This document shows, in pieces, positions 55,070 to 64,000 of a stretch of DNA of 64,000 nt (position 1 is the stretch's first letter; each line of letters starts with the position of its first letter). The notes under the pieces are model-generated. The model was given only the letters and a program-made list of their open reading frames with translations, was not told the origin of the DNA and ran no database searches. The position numbers were made by a program, and so were the translations under genes. The stretch comes from Zhongshania marina (GTDB taxonomy: Bacteria > Pseudomonadota > Gammaproteobacteria > Pseudomonadales > Spongiibacteraceae), in the NCBI RefSeq assembly GCF_002915595.1, contig NZ_PQGG01000009.1, forward strand, positions 55,782 to 119,781. The letters run 5' to 3'.

Positions 55070-56164
55070 ATGTACGATTATCTTATTGTAGGTAGCGGCC
55101 TCTATGGCTCAACCTGCGCTCACGAGCTTAAAAAACGCGGCAAAAAGGTCCTCGTCGTCGAAAAGCGCGCGCATATTGGCGGAAACATCTTCACGGAATG
55201 CCAGCACAAAATCCATGTTCACAAATATGGCGCACACATTTTTCACACCAATAATAAGCCCATCTGGGACTATATAAATCAATTTGCCGAGTTTAATCGC
55301 TACACCAATAGTCCCGTAGCGAATTACCAGGGAAGGCTTTTCAACCTTCCTTTTAATATGAATACCTTCTATCAACTGTGGGGCACAAGAACTCCTGCCG
55401 AGGCGGAAAGAAAAATAGCGGAACAGCAGGCAATATTAAACGGCAAAACCCCGAGTAATTTAGAAGAGCAGGCCATCAGTCTAGTCGGTGAAGATATTTA
55501 CAATATCTTGATCAAGGGATACACCGAAAAGCAGTGGGGTCGCCCCGCCAAGGAACTTCCCGCATTCATCATTAAGCGATTACCAGTCCGCTTCACCTAC
55601 GACAACAACTACTTTAATGATCGCTATCAAGGCATCCCCATTGGCGGCTACACGCAAATTATCGACAAAATGCTAGACGGCATAGATGTGCGCTTAAATA
55701 CCGATTACTTCGAACACAAATTGGAATTAGATAAGCTCGCTAAATACCACATATACACCGGCGCCATTGATCAATACTACGGCTACCGATTTGGAAAGCT
55801 GGAGTACCGCAGCCTTCGCTTTGAATCTGAGCTTGTTGAGACCGCAAACTTCCAAGGCAATGCCGTTATTAACTACACCGGAAATGAGGTTCCTTACACG
55901 AGAATTATTGAACACAAACATTTTGATCCTGTGGACACAGCCGTTTCCATTATTACAAAGGAATATCCGGCGGAGTGGACGGAGGGCATGGAACCCTATT
56001 ACCCGATCAATGATGAGAAAAACGACAGCTTATATCGGCAGTACAAAGCCCTAACAAAAAATGAAGACAAGATATTCTTTGGCGGAAGACTCGCCGAATA
56101 TCGCTACTATGATATGCATCAAATATTAGGGGCGGCCCTAAAAGACCTTAAAGAAATGCCGTAA
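55070..56164 (+). CDS. glf: UDP-galactopyranose mutase
   Basis: The 364-residue flavoprotein has the FAD motif YLIVGSGLYGSTCAHEL, VVEKRAHIGGNIFTE, the active-site stretches HKYGAHIFHTNNKPIWDYI and GYTEKQWGRPAKELPA, and ends FFGGRLAEYRYYDMHQILGAAL. It turns UDP-galactopyranose into UDP-galactofuranose, a sugar for O-antigens or capsules. It stands between the SulP gene and the polysaccharide genes, in the opposite direction to the latter. Confidence 0.95.
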   Translation: MYDYLIVGSGLYGSTCAHELKKRGKKVLVVEKRAHIGGNIFTECQHKIHVHKYGAHIFHTNNKPIWDYINQFAEFNRYTNSPVANYQGRLFNLPFNMNTFYQLWGTRTPAEAERKIAEQQAILNGKTPSNLEEQAISLVGEDIYNILIKGYTEKQWGRPAKELPAFIIKRLPVRFTYDNNYFNDRYQGIPIGGYTQIIDKMLDGIDVRLNTDYFEHKLELDKLAKYHIYTGAIDQYYGYRFGKLEYRSLRFESELVETANFQGNAVINYTGNEVPYTRIIEHKHFDPVDTAVSIITKEYPAEWTEGMEPYYPINDEKNDSLYRQYKALTKNEDKIFFGGRLAEYRYYDMHQILGAALKDLKEMP

Positions 56165-56188
56165 ACCACTGCCCAAAGAATTTGGCAG

Positions 56189-57223
56189 CTAGGAAAATAT
56201 CGCCTCAACATCCCGATAAAAACGAGCTTCCTCGGCTCTAATTTTTTCACGATAGTCATCGAACAATGCCGTCTTCTCTTCATACATAGCGAAGCAACGA
56301 CGAATCTCTTCGCTAATCACAGGCAAATTTGACGGATCGCGGGCAAATTTAAAACCTGCAGGTATAGGAAGATCCACCGCGTTCCCAGCCGAGCCGTTTA
56401 AGCCGCTAATAATGCAGGCGCCTGAAATACATGCCTCTCTAGGAATTCGGTCTTTACCCGGATGTTCACCAAAATCGATGTAGACCTTAGCCTTCCGCAG
56501 CAACTCAACAACCTCTGCGCGGCTCATATTTTCTAATGGAATAAATTCAATATCTGAACAATACGCAATGAGCTGCGACGTAAATTCAAAGCCCTTTTTT
56601 GGGTTATATATAACGATATCTTTTTTATCTTCTGCGACCGCCGTCAATCCAGAAGTAACAAAATCAGCATTTAAATAATCGCTAAGATAAAACACACAAT
56701 CTTTATCAACATTTTTAGCTCTTAAATGTTCTGCCGCATATTCGCTTTGGACGAAATGGTAATAGTCATGATATCTCTTATCTCGAAAGAAAAAGTTTTT
56801 CTTCTTTCTACTCGACTTACCAAACAGAATCATTTTTCTTAACAAGGGAATCGATAGCGGGCCATGCTTAGAAATAGAAAACCCCATAGCATCGTAATAA
56901 AAATCGATGCTCAGCCACCAAACGACTTTTTTAATATTAGAATAGTCGTGCAAAATATCCGTTTTGGTCTCAGGAACAATAAGCACATTCTGGCGCTGAT
57001 CATCCACCACATCGACATAAGGATTTTCATACTGAGCAAACTCAGCATGCACCGGATCTGCTCCCTCAACTCGGCGATAATAATACATATATGCGTCGAC
57101 CCCGCGCTTACGAAGCGCGGAAACCAGTTGCTGCAAAAGCTCTGGCCCACCGGAGGCCTGCCCAGCTGGTGCAGCAACAAACACCTTCACATTGCCACTA
57201 TCGCCGATCAACATGCCCGTCAT
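56189..57223 (-). CDS. Putative glycosyltransferase (GT-B-like), polysaccharide cluster
   Basis: The start is the ATG at 57223, seven bases after AAGGAG; a TTG two codons upstream is less likely. The protein is about 344 residues. The N-terminus VKVFVAAPAGQASGGPELLQQLVSALRKRG looks like the first strand-helix of a GT-B fold. The end region DIVIYNPKKGFEFTSQL, FIPLENMSRAEVVELLRKAKVYIDFGEHPGKDRIPREACISGAC matches the nucleotide-sugar side seen in GT4-like proteins, although the typical EXFG is replaced. Donor and acceptor are unknown. Confidence 0.6.
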   Translation of the reverse strand: MTGMLIGDSGNVKVFVAAPAGQASGGPELLQQLVSALRKRGVDAYMYYYRRVEGADPVHAEFAQYENPYVDVVDDQRQNVLIVPETKTDILHDYSNIKKVVWWLSIDFYYDAMGFSISKHGPLSIPLLRKMILFGKSSRKKKNFFFRDKRYHDYYHFVQSEYAAEHLRAKNVDKDCVFYLSDYLNADFVTSGLTAVAEDKKDIVIYNPKKGFEFTSQLIAYCSDIEFIPLENMSRAEVVELLRKAKVYIDFGEHPGKDRIPREACISGACIISGLNGSAGNAVDLPIPAGFKFARDPSNLPVISEEIRRCFAMYEEKTALFDDYREKIRAEEARFYRDVEAIFS

Positions 57224-57279
57224 TTCCAAACTCCTTGTTCAGGCATGCAGCCGAATCATTAATCAAACTCATACTGTAA

Positions 57280-59271
57280 TTAGCGATTTTCCGCAGACTG
57301 CAAACCTAAATAAGCCAGTAAATTTGTAGCAATGTGCGTCGCAAAATATTCAGACCCCGCCTTAGAAATATGTCCGTAATCAATCGCAGTAAAGTCCGTA
57401 GGCTTATCCCCTACCCGCGCTAAGCACTCGCCTTGTTCATTGCAGAATACATCTAATGCCGACATAAAACCGATCGACTGCTCTAGAGCCACATTCTTAA
57501 TTGTTGCCTCATAATCTCTGAGCATAGTTGCTGGCTGCATTTCTGACACCTTACCGCTCAACCTATCGAGATTGATAAATGACTCTCGCTGCGGACTAAT
57601 CTGCCAACGGGGCACCGGCCCAATAAGTAAAAGTTTGCTTTCCGGAAGAGTGGCTTTCAGCCGGTCTACCGTATTCTCCAATGACGCCCTGAGCTCTTCA
57701 GGGGTCAAGGGGTAATCATCGTGCTTCCACGAGGAATGCAGAATAATCAGGTCCGGCTTCGCCTGCGATAGCTCTCGTAATACTTGCTCAGCATTTTCAG
57801 GACAATCCTTTCTATAGCCCGATGTCACACCGAATAAAGAGGGACATGCCGCGTGAGTAAGCTGGATCAACTCGAAATTATGCTGCTCCGACAATGCCTT
57901 CAGCCCCGGATACAAAGCTGCACCGTGAGAGTCGCCCCAAAGCGCAACTTTTACCCCCTCACCCCGCCCTTGGTAGCAAGAGGGATCATGAAGCAGTAAT
58001 TCAGCTTCTTCTAAATAACAGGTATTTCCCTGCACGTAGGATGACCACTTAAAATCTACATTGTCTGTAAATTGGCGAACATTGGCAGGAAAGCGAAACT
58101 CCAAGCCGTCAAACTTATAGTTCACCCAACCGAAACCGCCCAAAAGCACTAAACCAAGACATAGCGCCTGTATCTTTTGCTTTTTATACGCACCAAACCG
58201 AAAGGGATTTTCAACAAAATGATAGGTGAACCACGCGAGAAATATTGACAGAAGAACAGCGCTCACCCTAAAAACAACGGAAGCTCTCTCTGCGTTAGCG
58301 AGATTTCCATATGACAGCAAAGGCCAGTGCCACAAATACAAAGGATAACTGACTGCCCCAAACCACAGTGCAACTTTATTAGAAAGTACAACTCGGCTAA
58401 GCAAAGGTTCTGCTCCGCCGGCAATGACGAATGCCGATCCTAATACGGGTATCAATGCCCAAATGCCAGGATAAACGATGCCTTCTGGAAGAAATAATAC
58501 ACCTCCAAAAAGCAAAGCTATTCCCGTAAAACTGAGTACATTATAAGCACCGGTATTGGCAAGCGAAGGGGTATAGCGAAACAGGGTGCTCGCCAAAATG
58601 CGATCTATTTTTTGTCTGCTAGATTCCAAAAACTCTTTGCGAAAAATACTCATCCACGCCATAACCGCGCCGAGCAATAATTCCCAAAATCGACCAATAG
58701 GCCAGAAAAAAACCGCCTCCGTCTCACCACTGACAAAGGCGATATTTAATATAAATGAGAATACCGCAACGCCAATCATTAGTTTCAATATACTGGCGTT
58801 TTTCTGCCACACAAACCAAAGGGCTAGAGGCCATAAAAGGTAATATTGTTCTTCAACGGCCAAACTCCACAGATGCAGTAACAGCTTTGTTTCACCTGAG
58901 GGGTCAAAATAACCGGACTCGCTCCAAAACACAAAGTTCTGAATAAATACTGCGCTCGCCGCAGTATGCTTGCCAAGCTGACTGTACTCCGCTGGCAGCA
59001 TAAAAAACCAGCCAAAGATACTCGTCATCGCCAAAACAAAAACTAGAGAGGGGAAAATACGCCTAACGCGACGACCAAAGAATTCACTAAAACTGAACTT
59101 TTCCGCCTGTAACTCAGATATTAGGATACTGGTAATTAAATACCCCGATATGACGAAGAATACGTCGACGCCAATATATCCACCCGATAAGGCGCCGGGA
59201 AAGGCGTGATATATAACAGCGGATATGACGGCAAATGCTCGCAAACCATCGATTTCTGGGCGGAATTTCAT
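57280..59271 (-). CDS. Acyltransferase-3/SGNH-domain O-acetyltransferase (second copy in window)
   Basis: The 663-residue protein begins MKFRPEIDGLRAFAVISAV after AGGGG. About 10-11 membrane helices with GVDVFFVISGYLIT, EFFGRRVRRIFPSLVFV and SLAVEEQYYLLWPLALW. The C-terminal periplasmic SGNH domain has KVALWGDSHGAALYPGL and ending DYGHISKAGSEYFATHI. It is the same domain architecture as the 50488-52425 protein but clearly diverged in sequence. It probably acetylates the surface glycan made by the neighbouring genes. Confidence 0.9.
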   Translation of the reverse strand: MKFRPEIDGLRAFAVISAVIYHAFPGALSGGYIGVDVFFVISGYLITSILISELQAEKFSFSEFFGRRVRRIFPSLVFVLAMTSIFGWFFMLPAEYSQLGKHTAASAVFIQNFVFWSESGYFDPSGETKLLLHLWSLAVEEQYYLLWPLALWFVWQKNASILKLMIGVAVFSFILNIAFVSGETEAVFFWPIGRFWELLLGAVMAWMSIFRKEFLESSRQKIDRILASTLFRYTPSLANTGAYNVLSFTGIALLFGGVLFLPEGIVYPGIWALIPVLGSAFVIAGGAEPLLSRVVLSNKVALWFGAVSYPLYLWHWPLLSYGNLANAERASVVFRVSAVLLSIFLAWFTYHFVENPFRFGAYKKQKIQALCLGLVLLGGFGWVNYKFDGLEFRFPANVRQFTDNVDFKWSSYVQGNTCYLEEAELLLHDPSCYQGRGEGVKVALWGDSHGAALYPGLKALSEQHNFELIQLTHAACPSLFGVTSGYRKDCPENAEQVLRELSQAKPDLIILHSSWKHDDYPLTPEELRASLENTVDRLKATLPESKLLLIGPVPRWQISPQRESFINLDRLSGKVSEMQPATMLRDYEATIKNVALEQSIGFMSALDVFCNEQGECLARVGDKPTDFTAIDYGHISKAGSEYFATHIATNLLAYLGLQSAENR

Positions 59272-59439
59272 CCCCTGTCCTTATATAGAGCAAAATTTAT
59301 ACAGCCGGCGATTTTACAGCCCCACAAACCAACAATAAAGGAACAAACTCGCAAAACTGTTTAGCAGTTAACAAGGTAGGCAACTAACGCGCTCAGGCAG
59401 GATAAATTCGAGGAATCCACTAAGAAAATCTAGGCGGCG

Positions 59440-60384
59440 TCACCAAAATGCCACAAGTATGAAATACCATTTGCCGCGACAAATTCTGCGCCGATATTTT
59501 TCCTGCTGCGGAAACAAGGCAAGAAAAGTATTACCGTGTCGCTTAAGAAAGCGGCGCAGCTTAAAATTATAAAACACCTTGTCATAGCGGGAGTAACACG
59601 CATAAAACTCTTGTAGCAATGCCGTGTCACTATCTAATAATACCTCTGAATCCAGCACGCTACGCATAAATTTACAAACGCGCTCCACCTCCCGCAGAGC
59701 CTTTACATATTTCGCCTCTGTTCGCTTGCCCTTTGTTTTCCATACCGCATTATTATCATGCTGGCGGTAGTATGACAGCACCTGATCACTCGCCTTTAAC
59801 TTCCCCCTCGACGACGCCACGATTGCCAACCACTGATCGTGATAAGGCATATCACTTATCGCCGGCATCGCAAGGGGCAACATCTCTTTCCTGAGCAAAC
59901 TGGCGTGACCAGTAACACAATTGTTTAACATCAAAGCAAGCGGACAATGCCCTTCTAGGCGATTAACTTTCGGAAATTTGAAATTCAACAGCTTACCTGT
60001 AGAGTCAACAGGACTTATCTGCGAGTAGATCAGCCAATTGTCGCCAATATCATGATACAGAGAGGCGATCTTTTCAGGGAACCAAATATCATCCTGATCC
60101 GCCAGAGCAATTAGCTCACCACGGCACTCCCCCATAGCCTTTGCAAAATTTTGAACAAAGCCTAAGTTTTGATGATTGCGAATTACGCGAATACGCTGAT
60201 CGCGTTGAGCATAGCCTTCCAATAATGCTACGGTGCCATCAGTTGAACAATCATCAACAATCACCAACTCAATATTTTGGTAGGTCTGATTCAATATGGA
60301 ATCCAACTGCTCTACCAAAAATCTTTCACCATTATAGGTGCACATCGCAACTGATATTTTCGGCGTTGCATTTTCGGAAATCAT
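59440..60384 (-). CDS. Glycosyltransferase family 2, tandem duplicate A
   Basis: The start is the ATG at 60384; an upstream TTG at 60390 is less likely. About 314 residues. GT-A fold: ISVAMCTYNGERFLVEQLDSIL, VIVDDCSTDGTVALLEGYA, ALADQDDIWFPEKIASL (the DxD-like DQDD metal site), NCVTGHASLLRKEML and DMPYHDQWLAIVASSRGKLK. The C-terminal basic end (RRICRGKWYFILVAFW) also occurs in the paralogue at 60494. It adds a sugar (often rhamnose) to a growing polysaccharide. Confidence 0.9.
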   Translation of the reverse strand: MISENATPKISVAMCTYNGERFLVEQLDSILNQTYQNIELVIVDDCSTDGTVALLEGYAQRDQRIRVIRNHQNLGFVQNFAKAMGECRGELIALADQDDIWFPEKIASLYHDIGDNWLIYSQISPVDSTGKLLNFKFPKVNRLEGHCPLALMLNNCVTGHASLLRKEMLPLAMPAISDMPYHDQWLAIVASSRGKLKASDQVLSYYRQHDNNAVWKTKGKRTEAKYVKALREVERVCKFMRSVLDSEVLLDSDTALLQEFYACYSRYDKVFYNFKLRRFLKRHGNTFLALFPQQEKYRRRICRGKWYFILVAFW

Positions 60385-60493
60385 TACCAAACCACCGCTA
60401 ACTAGATCATCACAAAATATGCGCCTGAACGATCACTACGACGCCAAATTAATTAAAAAAATATTTGAAAACCAAACCAAGTCAAACCACGAT

Positions 60494-61456
60494 TTACGAA
60501 AAAGGCAGCAATATAAAATACCACTTCCCACGACACATTTTTTTAATATAGCGCTTTCGCCCGTTGAACAGTCCGAGAAATGTATCTGAATGTTTTAAGA
60601 GAAAATGTTTTAATTCAAAGTTGTAAAAAACTCGCTCATTTTTAATATATTTTTCAGAAAACTCTTCAAGTAAATACTGCTCACTTCTATTGAGAATGCC
60701 ACTCTCCAATACTTTCTCAACAAACTCGCTCACCGCCTTGAATTTACTAACCACATGCTCGCGTTTAGAAATATTACGCTTCGTTTTTGATCGCATAACC
60801 GCATTGCTGCTGTGCTTTCTATAGTAGGAGAGCACCTCATCACCTGCTTTCAATTTCCCCCGCGACGCAGCAACGATAGCGAGCCATTGGTCGTGATACG
60901 GCATATCCGATATAAATAGCATGGCGACTTGAAGTAACTCACACCGCATTAAACATGCATGCCCCGTGACACAATTATTCATGATTAATGAAAGGGCGCA
61001 CTGCCCTTCTAAACGATTAACCCTAGGAAATGTTTCATTTTGCTCAACACCATTAGCATCTACAACGGCAACTTTTGAATAGATTAGCCAGTTATCACCG
61101 ATCTCTTCTGATAGACGACGCAACTTGTCGGGAAACCAAATATCATCTTGATCAGCCAACGCAACTAAATGTCCAGAACAGGCATTTATTGCTTTTTCAA
61201 AATTCCGAACAAAACCTAAATTTGATTCATTTTGCAGTACGCAAACACGACTATCCCGACTTGCATAGTCAGTTAAGAGTTTAACGGTATTATCTGTGGA
61301 ACAATCATCAACGATAATGATTTCAAGATTTCTATAACTTTGGCCTAAAATAGAGTCCAACTGTTCAGCTAAATATTTCTCACCATTGTAGGTACACATA
61401 GCAACAGATATTAGTTCGCCGTCTAGATGAGCGCTGTCTTTATACTGACCATCCAC
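60494..61456 (-). CDS. Glycosyltransferase family 2, tandem duplicate B
   Basis: The GTG at 61456 (after GGGAA) is the likely start; the frame continues to a GTG at 61507. About 320 residues. ISVAMCTYNGEKYLAEQLDSIL, IIVDDCSTDNTVKLLTDYA, ALADQDDIWFPDKLRRL, NCVTGHACLMRCELL and DMPYHDQWLAIVAASRGKLK match the neighbour nearly word for word. The two arose by duplication and probably recognise different acceptors. Confidence 0.9.
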   Translation of the reverse strand: MDGQYKDSAHLDGELISVAMCTYNGEKYLAEQLDSILGQSYRNLEIIIVDDCSTDNTVKLLTDYASRDSRVCVLQNESNLGFVRNFEKAINACSGHLVALADQDDIWFPDKLRRLSEEIGDNWLIYSKVAVVDANGVEQNETFPRVNRLEGQCALSLIMNNCVTGHACLMRCELLQVAMLFISDMPYHDQWLAIVAASRGKLKAGDEVLSYYRKHSSNAVMRSKTKRNISKREHVVSKFKAVSEFVEKVLESGILNRSEQYLLEEFSEKYIKNERVFYNFELKHFLLKHSDTFLGLFNGRKRYIKKMCRGKWYFILLPFS

Positions 61457-61611
61457 TATCGGCTTTCCCTTTTTTCGATAGCTATACTGTAACAAGCAAG
61501 GAAGCACACCTGCTTTTTACTACCAAGGTAAAATCTAAGCTCTACCTACATCCCCGTATTTTTATTATTTGCAATGATGCATACAAACTCACATGTAAAC
61601 AGTACAACGCC

Positions 61612-62406
61612 TTAGGCATTTAATACCGATCTGGCTCCCCGCAACTTAGCCCGCGCACGACGATACCGCGCCAACCCAAAACTAAATAATGCTATTACAC
61701 AGCGCTTGGTATTTTTCTTCATATAGAGCTCTATATGCTCGTCTGGCAAACCATGCTTTTGCGCGTAAAGCACATAGGACCGCCCACGATGAAAATGAAT
61801 AAACTCATAAACCGCTTTTGTTCGCACTGTCGAACCGCCGCCAATATGAGGGATACTAATATGACGGCAGTGAATCACATCTAAACCCGCATCGTTGGCT
61901 CGCTTGCATATATCAACGTCTTCCACATACAGAAAGAATTGCTCATCAAAATAGCCGACCGAGTCCATGAGCTGAGTATCAAACAGCAATACCGCCCCGA
62001 CCAACCAAGGCACCTTAACTACCGAGGTATCTTGCTCTGGACGAAGTGCGGGCCCTGCTATCGCCGCACCGTGTGCCTTTATTTCTGTAAGCAACTGGTC
62101 TATCGCCGCCTCAGAAAGCTGGGTATCTGGATTCAATACCATGACATAGCGCGTGTTACTTGCTTTAATCCCGATATTGCAAGCACTGCCAAAGCCCAAG
62201 TTCTCTTTGCACTTGATCATTTCCACGCAGTCACTATTTGCGGCAGCAATCTCGTCTGTCGCGTCAGTGCTCGCATTATCTACGACTATCCAACGCGGCA
62301 TTGCAGCGCTAGCCGTGTCACGGAAAGAAGCTATATGTGCAGGAAGAACCTTGGCGCTATTATAAGTCACCGTCACCAAGGTCAATTCATTTAGCAAATC
62401 CTGCAT
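61612..62406 (-). CDS. Glycosyltransferase family 2, rhamnosyltransferase-like
   Basis: The start is an ATG at 62412 or 62406; about 264 residues. LTLVTVTYNSAKVLPAHIASF, WIVVDNASTDATDEIAA, LGFGSACNIGIKASNTRYVMVLNPDTQL (DxD-like NPD) and GAVLLFDTQLMDSVGYFDEQFFLYVEDVDICKRANDAGL are typical of dTDP-rhamnosyltransferases. The rfbD-rfbC genes are immediately upstream, so rhamnose is the likely sugar. Confidence 0.88.
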   Translation of the reverse strand: MQDLLNELTLVTVTYNSAKVLPAHIASFRDTASAAMPRWIVVDNASTDATDEIAAANSDCVEMIKCKENLGFGSACNIGIKASNTRYVMVLNPDTQLSEAAIDQLLTEIKAHGAAIAGPALRPEQDTSVVKVPWLVGAVLLFDTQLMDSVGYFDEQFFLYVEDVDICKRANDAGLDVIHCRHISIPHIGGGSTVRTKAVYEFIHFHRGRSYVLYAQKHGLPDEHIELYMKKNTKRCVIALFSFGLARYRRARAKLRGARSVLNA

Positions 62407-62444
62407 CAGCACAAGCTATCCCAATCCAATTTCATTCCGCGATC

Positions 62445-63380
62445 TCATCCTTTTCGGAGCAAACCATTGCTCAATCTTTCGCAGGCCGCCCGCCAATTGC
62501 TGGGCCGCACATTGTAATCCGCCTCAATCTTGGCGCTACTGAGCACCGAATACCCTGGCCGCTTTGCTGGCGTCGGGTACGCAGCGGTATTTATCTCATT
62601 TAGCACGGGTATCGTTACAAGAATACCGGCCCGCTGCGCCACCGCAAATATTGCCTCTGCAAACCGATACCAGCTCACCGCCTCATTGCCGGCGTAATGA
62701 TAAACGCCATAGTGGGCTTTCGTCCCGCTTTTATTTTGCTCAGCCTTATGCAATTGCTGAGCAATACTAATAAGGGCCTCAGCGATATCACCCGCATAAG
62801 TTGGACAACCAATCTGATCACCTACCACTCCGAGAGTGTCACGCTCCTTCGCAAGGCGCAGCATCGTCTTCAAAAAGTTATCGCCATACTCACTAAACAC
62901 CCACGCCGTGCGCAATATGATGTGTTTTCGGCAATGACGCTGTACGGCGATCTCGCCATTGAGCTTGGTTTGGCCATAAACCCCAGTCGGGCCCGTTTGA
63001 TCCGTCTCCACATAGGGTGTTTGCTTATTGCCATCAAACACATAGTCGGTGGAGACATGGAGCAAGGGGATATCAAATCGGCTGCACAATTTGGCCAGCG
63101 CCATCGGCCCGTCTTCATTCACCCGCTTTGCTAACTCGGGCTCAGACTCCGCTTTGTCCACCGCAGTATAGGCGGCGGCGTTGATGATCGCAGTGACGCA
63201 CTTATCAGCCACGAGCTTTTCTAGCACAACGGTGTCGTTGATGTTGGCATCTTGGCGGGACAATAAGGTATGGGGGATGTTCTGTTTGTTTAGCCGATCC
63301 GCCAAGCATTGGCCCAATTGGCCGTTGGCACCGGTAACAAGTAAATGCATTTCTGTTTGTATGCTGCTTTGCTCACTCAT
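62445..63380 (-). CDS. rfbD: dTDP-4-dehydrorhamnose reductase
   Basis: The 311-residue short-chain dehydrogenase starts with LLVTGANGQLGQCLADRL and has the catalytic Tyr-Lys in VYGQTKLNGE; also STDYVFDGNKQTPYVE, RTAWVFSEYG and VGDQIGCPTYAGDIAEAL. It makes dTDP-L-rhamnose in the last step, using NADPH. It overlaps rfbC by 4 bases (ATGA). Confidence 0.95.
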   Translation of the reverse strand: MSEQSSIQTEMHLLVTGANGQLGQCLADRLNKQNIPHTLLSRQDANINDTVVLEKLVADKCVTAIINAAAYTAVDKAESEPELAKRVNEDGPMALAKLCSRFDIPLLHVSTDYVFDGNKQTPYVETDQTGPTGVYGQTKLNGEIAVQRHCRKHIILRTAWVFSEYGDNFLKTMLRLAKERDTLGVVGDQIGCPTYAGDIAEALISIAQQLHKAEQNKSGTKAHYGVYHYAGNEAVSWYRFAEAIFAVAQRAGILVTIPVLNEINTAAYPTPAKRPGYSVLSSAKIEADYNVRPSNWRAACERLSNGLLRKG

Positions 63381-63916
63381 TGCTGAAATAGCTCTGCAAA
63401 GGTGGGGGCTTTGCTGTCTTTGTCGGACAAGGTCGGATTATTCAGCGGCCAAGTGATTGCCAGAGCCGGATCATTCCAGATTAAACTACCCTCATCGCTG
63501 GGGTCGTAATAGTCAGTGCACTTGTATTCAAAATCTGCGGTGTCGCTAAGCACCACAAAGCCGTGGGCAAAACCCGGCGGCACCCAAAACTGGCGCTTGT
63601 TCTCCTCAGACAGCAACACACCTTCCCACTGCCCAAAGCTGGGGGAATCTTGGCGGATATCCACCGCCACGTCGTAAACCTCACCACTCACCACCCGCAC
63701 CAATTTGCCTTGGGGTTTGGTTTGTTGAAAATGCAGGCCACGCAGCACACCCTTTGCTGAGCGCGAGTGATTGTCTTGTACAAATGGCAGTGTAATACCC
63801 GCCATCTCCCGATAGCGTTCTGCCTGAAAGGTTTCTAAGAAAAAACCGCGATGATCGCCAAAGATCTTGGGCTCAATAATCACGCAGTCTTTTAGCTTGG
63901 TTTGGATGACATTCAT
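63377..63916 (-). CDS. rfbC: dTDP-4-dehydrorhamnose 3,5-epimerase
   Basis: The 179-residue cupin has EPKIFGDHRGFFLETFQAERYRE, FVQDNHSRSAKGVLRGLHFQ, PQGKLVRVVSGEVYDVAVDIR and FWVPPGFAHGFVVLSDTADFEYKCTDYY, with the catalytic His (GLHFQ) and Tyr. It epimerises the 3 and 5 positions before RfbD reduction. Confidence 0.95.
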   Translation of the reverse strand: MNVIQTKLKDCVIIEPKIFGDHRGFFLETFQAERYREMAGITLPFVQDNHSRSAKGVLRGLHFQQTKPQGKLVRVVSGEVYDVAVDIRQDSPSFGQWEGVLLSEENKRQFWVPPGFAHGFVVLSDTADFEYKCTDYYDPSDEGSLIWNDPALAITWPLNNPTLSDKDSKAPTFAELFQQ

Positions 63917-63949
63917 TTACTGTTGGTATCCGTCTATATGGTGTTGCGT

Positions 63950-64000
63950 TTATTTGTAGCCGTCGGCTACGCGCAGTAAATATTGGCCGTAGCCGGTCTT
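63950..64000 (-). CDS. rfbA: Glucose-1-phosphate thymidylyltransferase, C-terminal end only
   Basis: Only the last 16 codons are present before the right edge: KTGYGQYLLRVADGYK and stop TAA at 63950-63952. GYGQYL is the C-terminal signature of RmlA/RfbA. Placed directly before rfbC, it completes the rhamnose set; rfbB is probably further right. Confidence 0.8.
   Translation of the reverse strand, partial: KTGYGQYLLRVADGYK

Noticed and set aside
56168..56188. Short CTGCC/GGCAG stem between glf and the glycosyltransferase gene
   Set aside because: Only 5 clean pairs, no T-run; may be chance.
61939..62394. 151-codon plus-strand ORF
   Set aside because: It is opposite to a clear glycosyltransferase gene and has no family motif or ribosome site.

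Overview
The window looks like a chromosomal segment of a heterotrophic, probably aquatic gammaproteobacterium. The gene content (FadL, two TetR regulators, a split AtuA pair, PQQ-linked alcohol oxidation, rhamnose/O-antigen genes) would fit a Spongiibacteraceae/Cellvibrionales-type organism such as Zhongshania. That placement is inference from gene style, not from a marker gene. No rRNA, CRISPR array, insertion sequence or prophage was seen. The only RNA gene found is an initiator tRNA-Met.

Left part (1-15.7 kb): mixed accessory metabolism. It starts with a partial sorbosone-dehydrogenase-like quinoprotein and a double AP2-domain protein. A TetR/FadL divergent pair follows, with two near-identical operator-like palindromes between the genes. 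Next is a three-gene operon (PEP-utilising phosphotransferase-like protein, CrtC/AttH-like lipocalin-fold protein, LLM-class flavin oxidoreductase) divergent from a second TetR across another perfect palindrome. The rest is an exported formylglycine-generating-enzyme homologue with both active-site cysteines, an FkbM methyltransferase/PhyH dioxygenase pair, a proline iminopeptidase, a type II NADH dehydrogenase and a HEPN-domain protein.

Centre (15.8-45.6 kb): a compact PQQ-dependent alcohol-oxidation island. A PQQ alcohol dehydrogenase carries the extra metal-site aspartate (WDFD) typical of lanthanide-dependent enzymes. It lies with a MoxJ-like binding protein and cytochrome c-550 (PedF). 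Divergent from these is a four-gene set matching PedB-PedA2-PedA1-PedC, the system tied to lanthanide uptake in Pseudomonas putida, followed by an AgmR/ErbR-type response regulator. A long co-directional run on the minus strand encodes pqqA (23 codons), pqqBCDE, a NitT/TauT-type ABC transporter translationally coupled to pqqE, a FIST protein and a hybrid sensor kinase. Aldehyde dehydrogenase, a porin, a TonB receptor, a NosR-like FMN/4Fe-4S membrane protein and acetyl-CoA synthetase complete the route alcohol -> aldehyde -> acid -> acetyl-CoA, with candidate metal uptake. A 12-base motif, CTACTACTTTAG, recurs in the two divergent promoter regions of this island and is a candidate regulon box.

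Right part (45.8-64 kb): phosphate acetyltransferase and an enoyl-CoA hydratase/AtuA-N/AtuA-C operon. Then come two small ORFs, the tRNA-fMet, two acyltransferase-3/SGNH proteins, a USP-SulP pair, Glf, and a cell-surface polysaccharide cluster with four glycosyltransferase-type genes (two of them tandem duplicates) and rfbD-rfbC-rfbA (rfbA cut by the right edge).

All calls come from reading the sequence and from remembered family features. No database search was possible.
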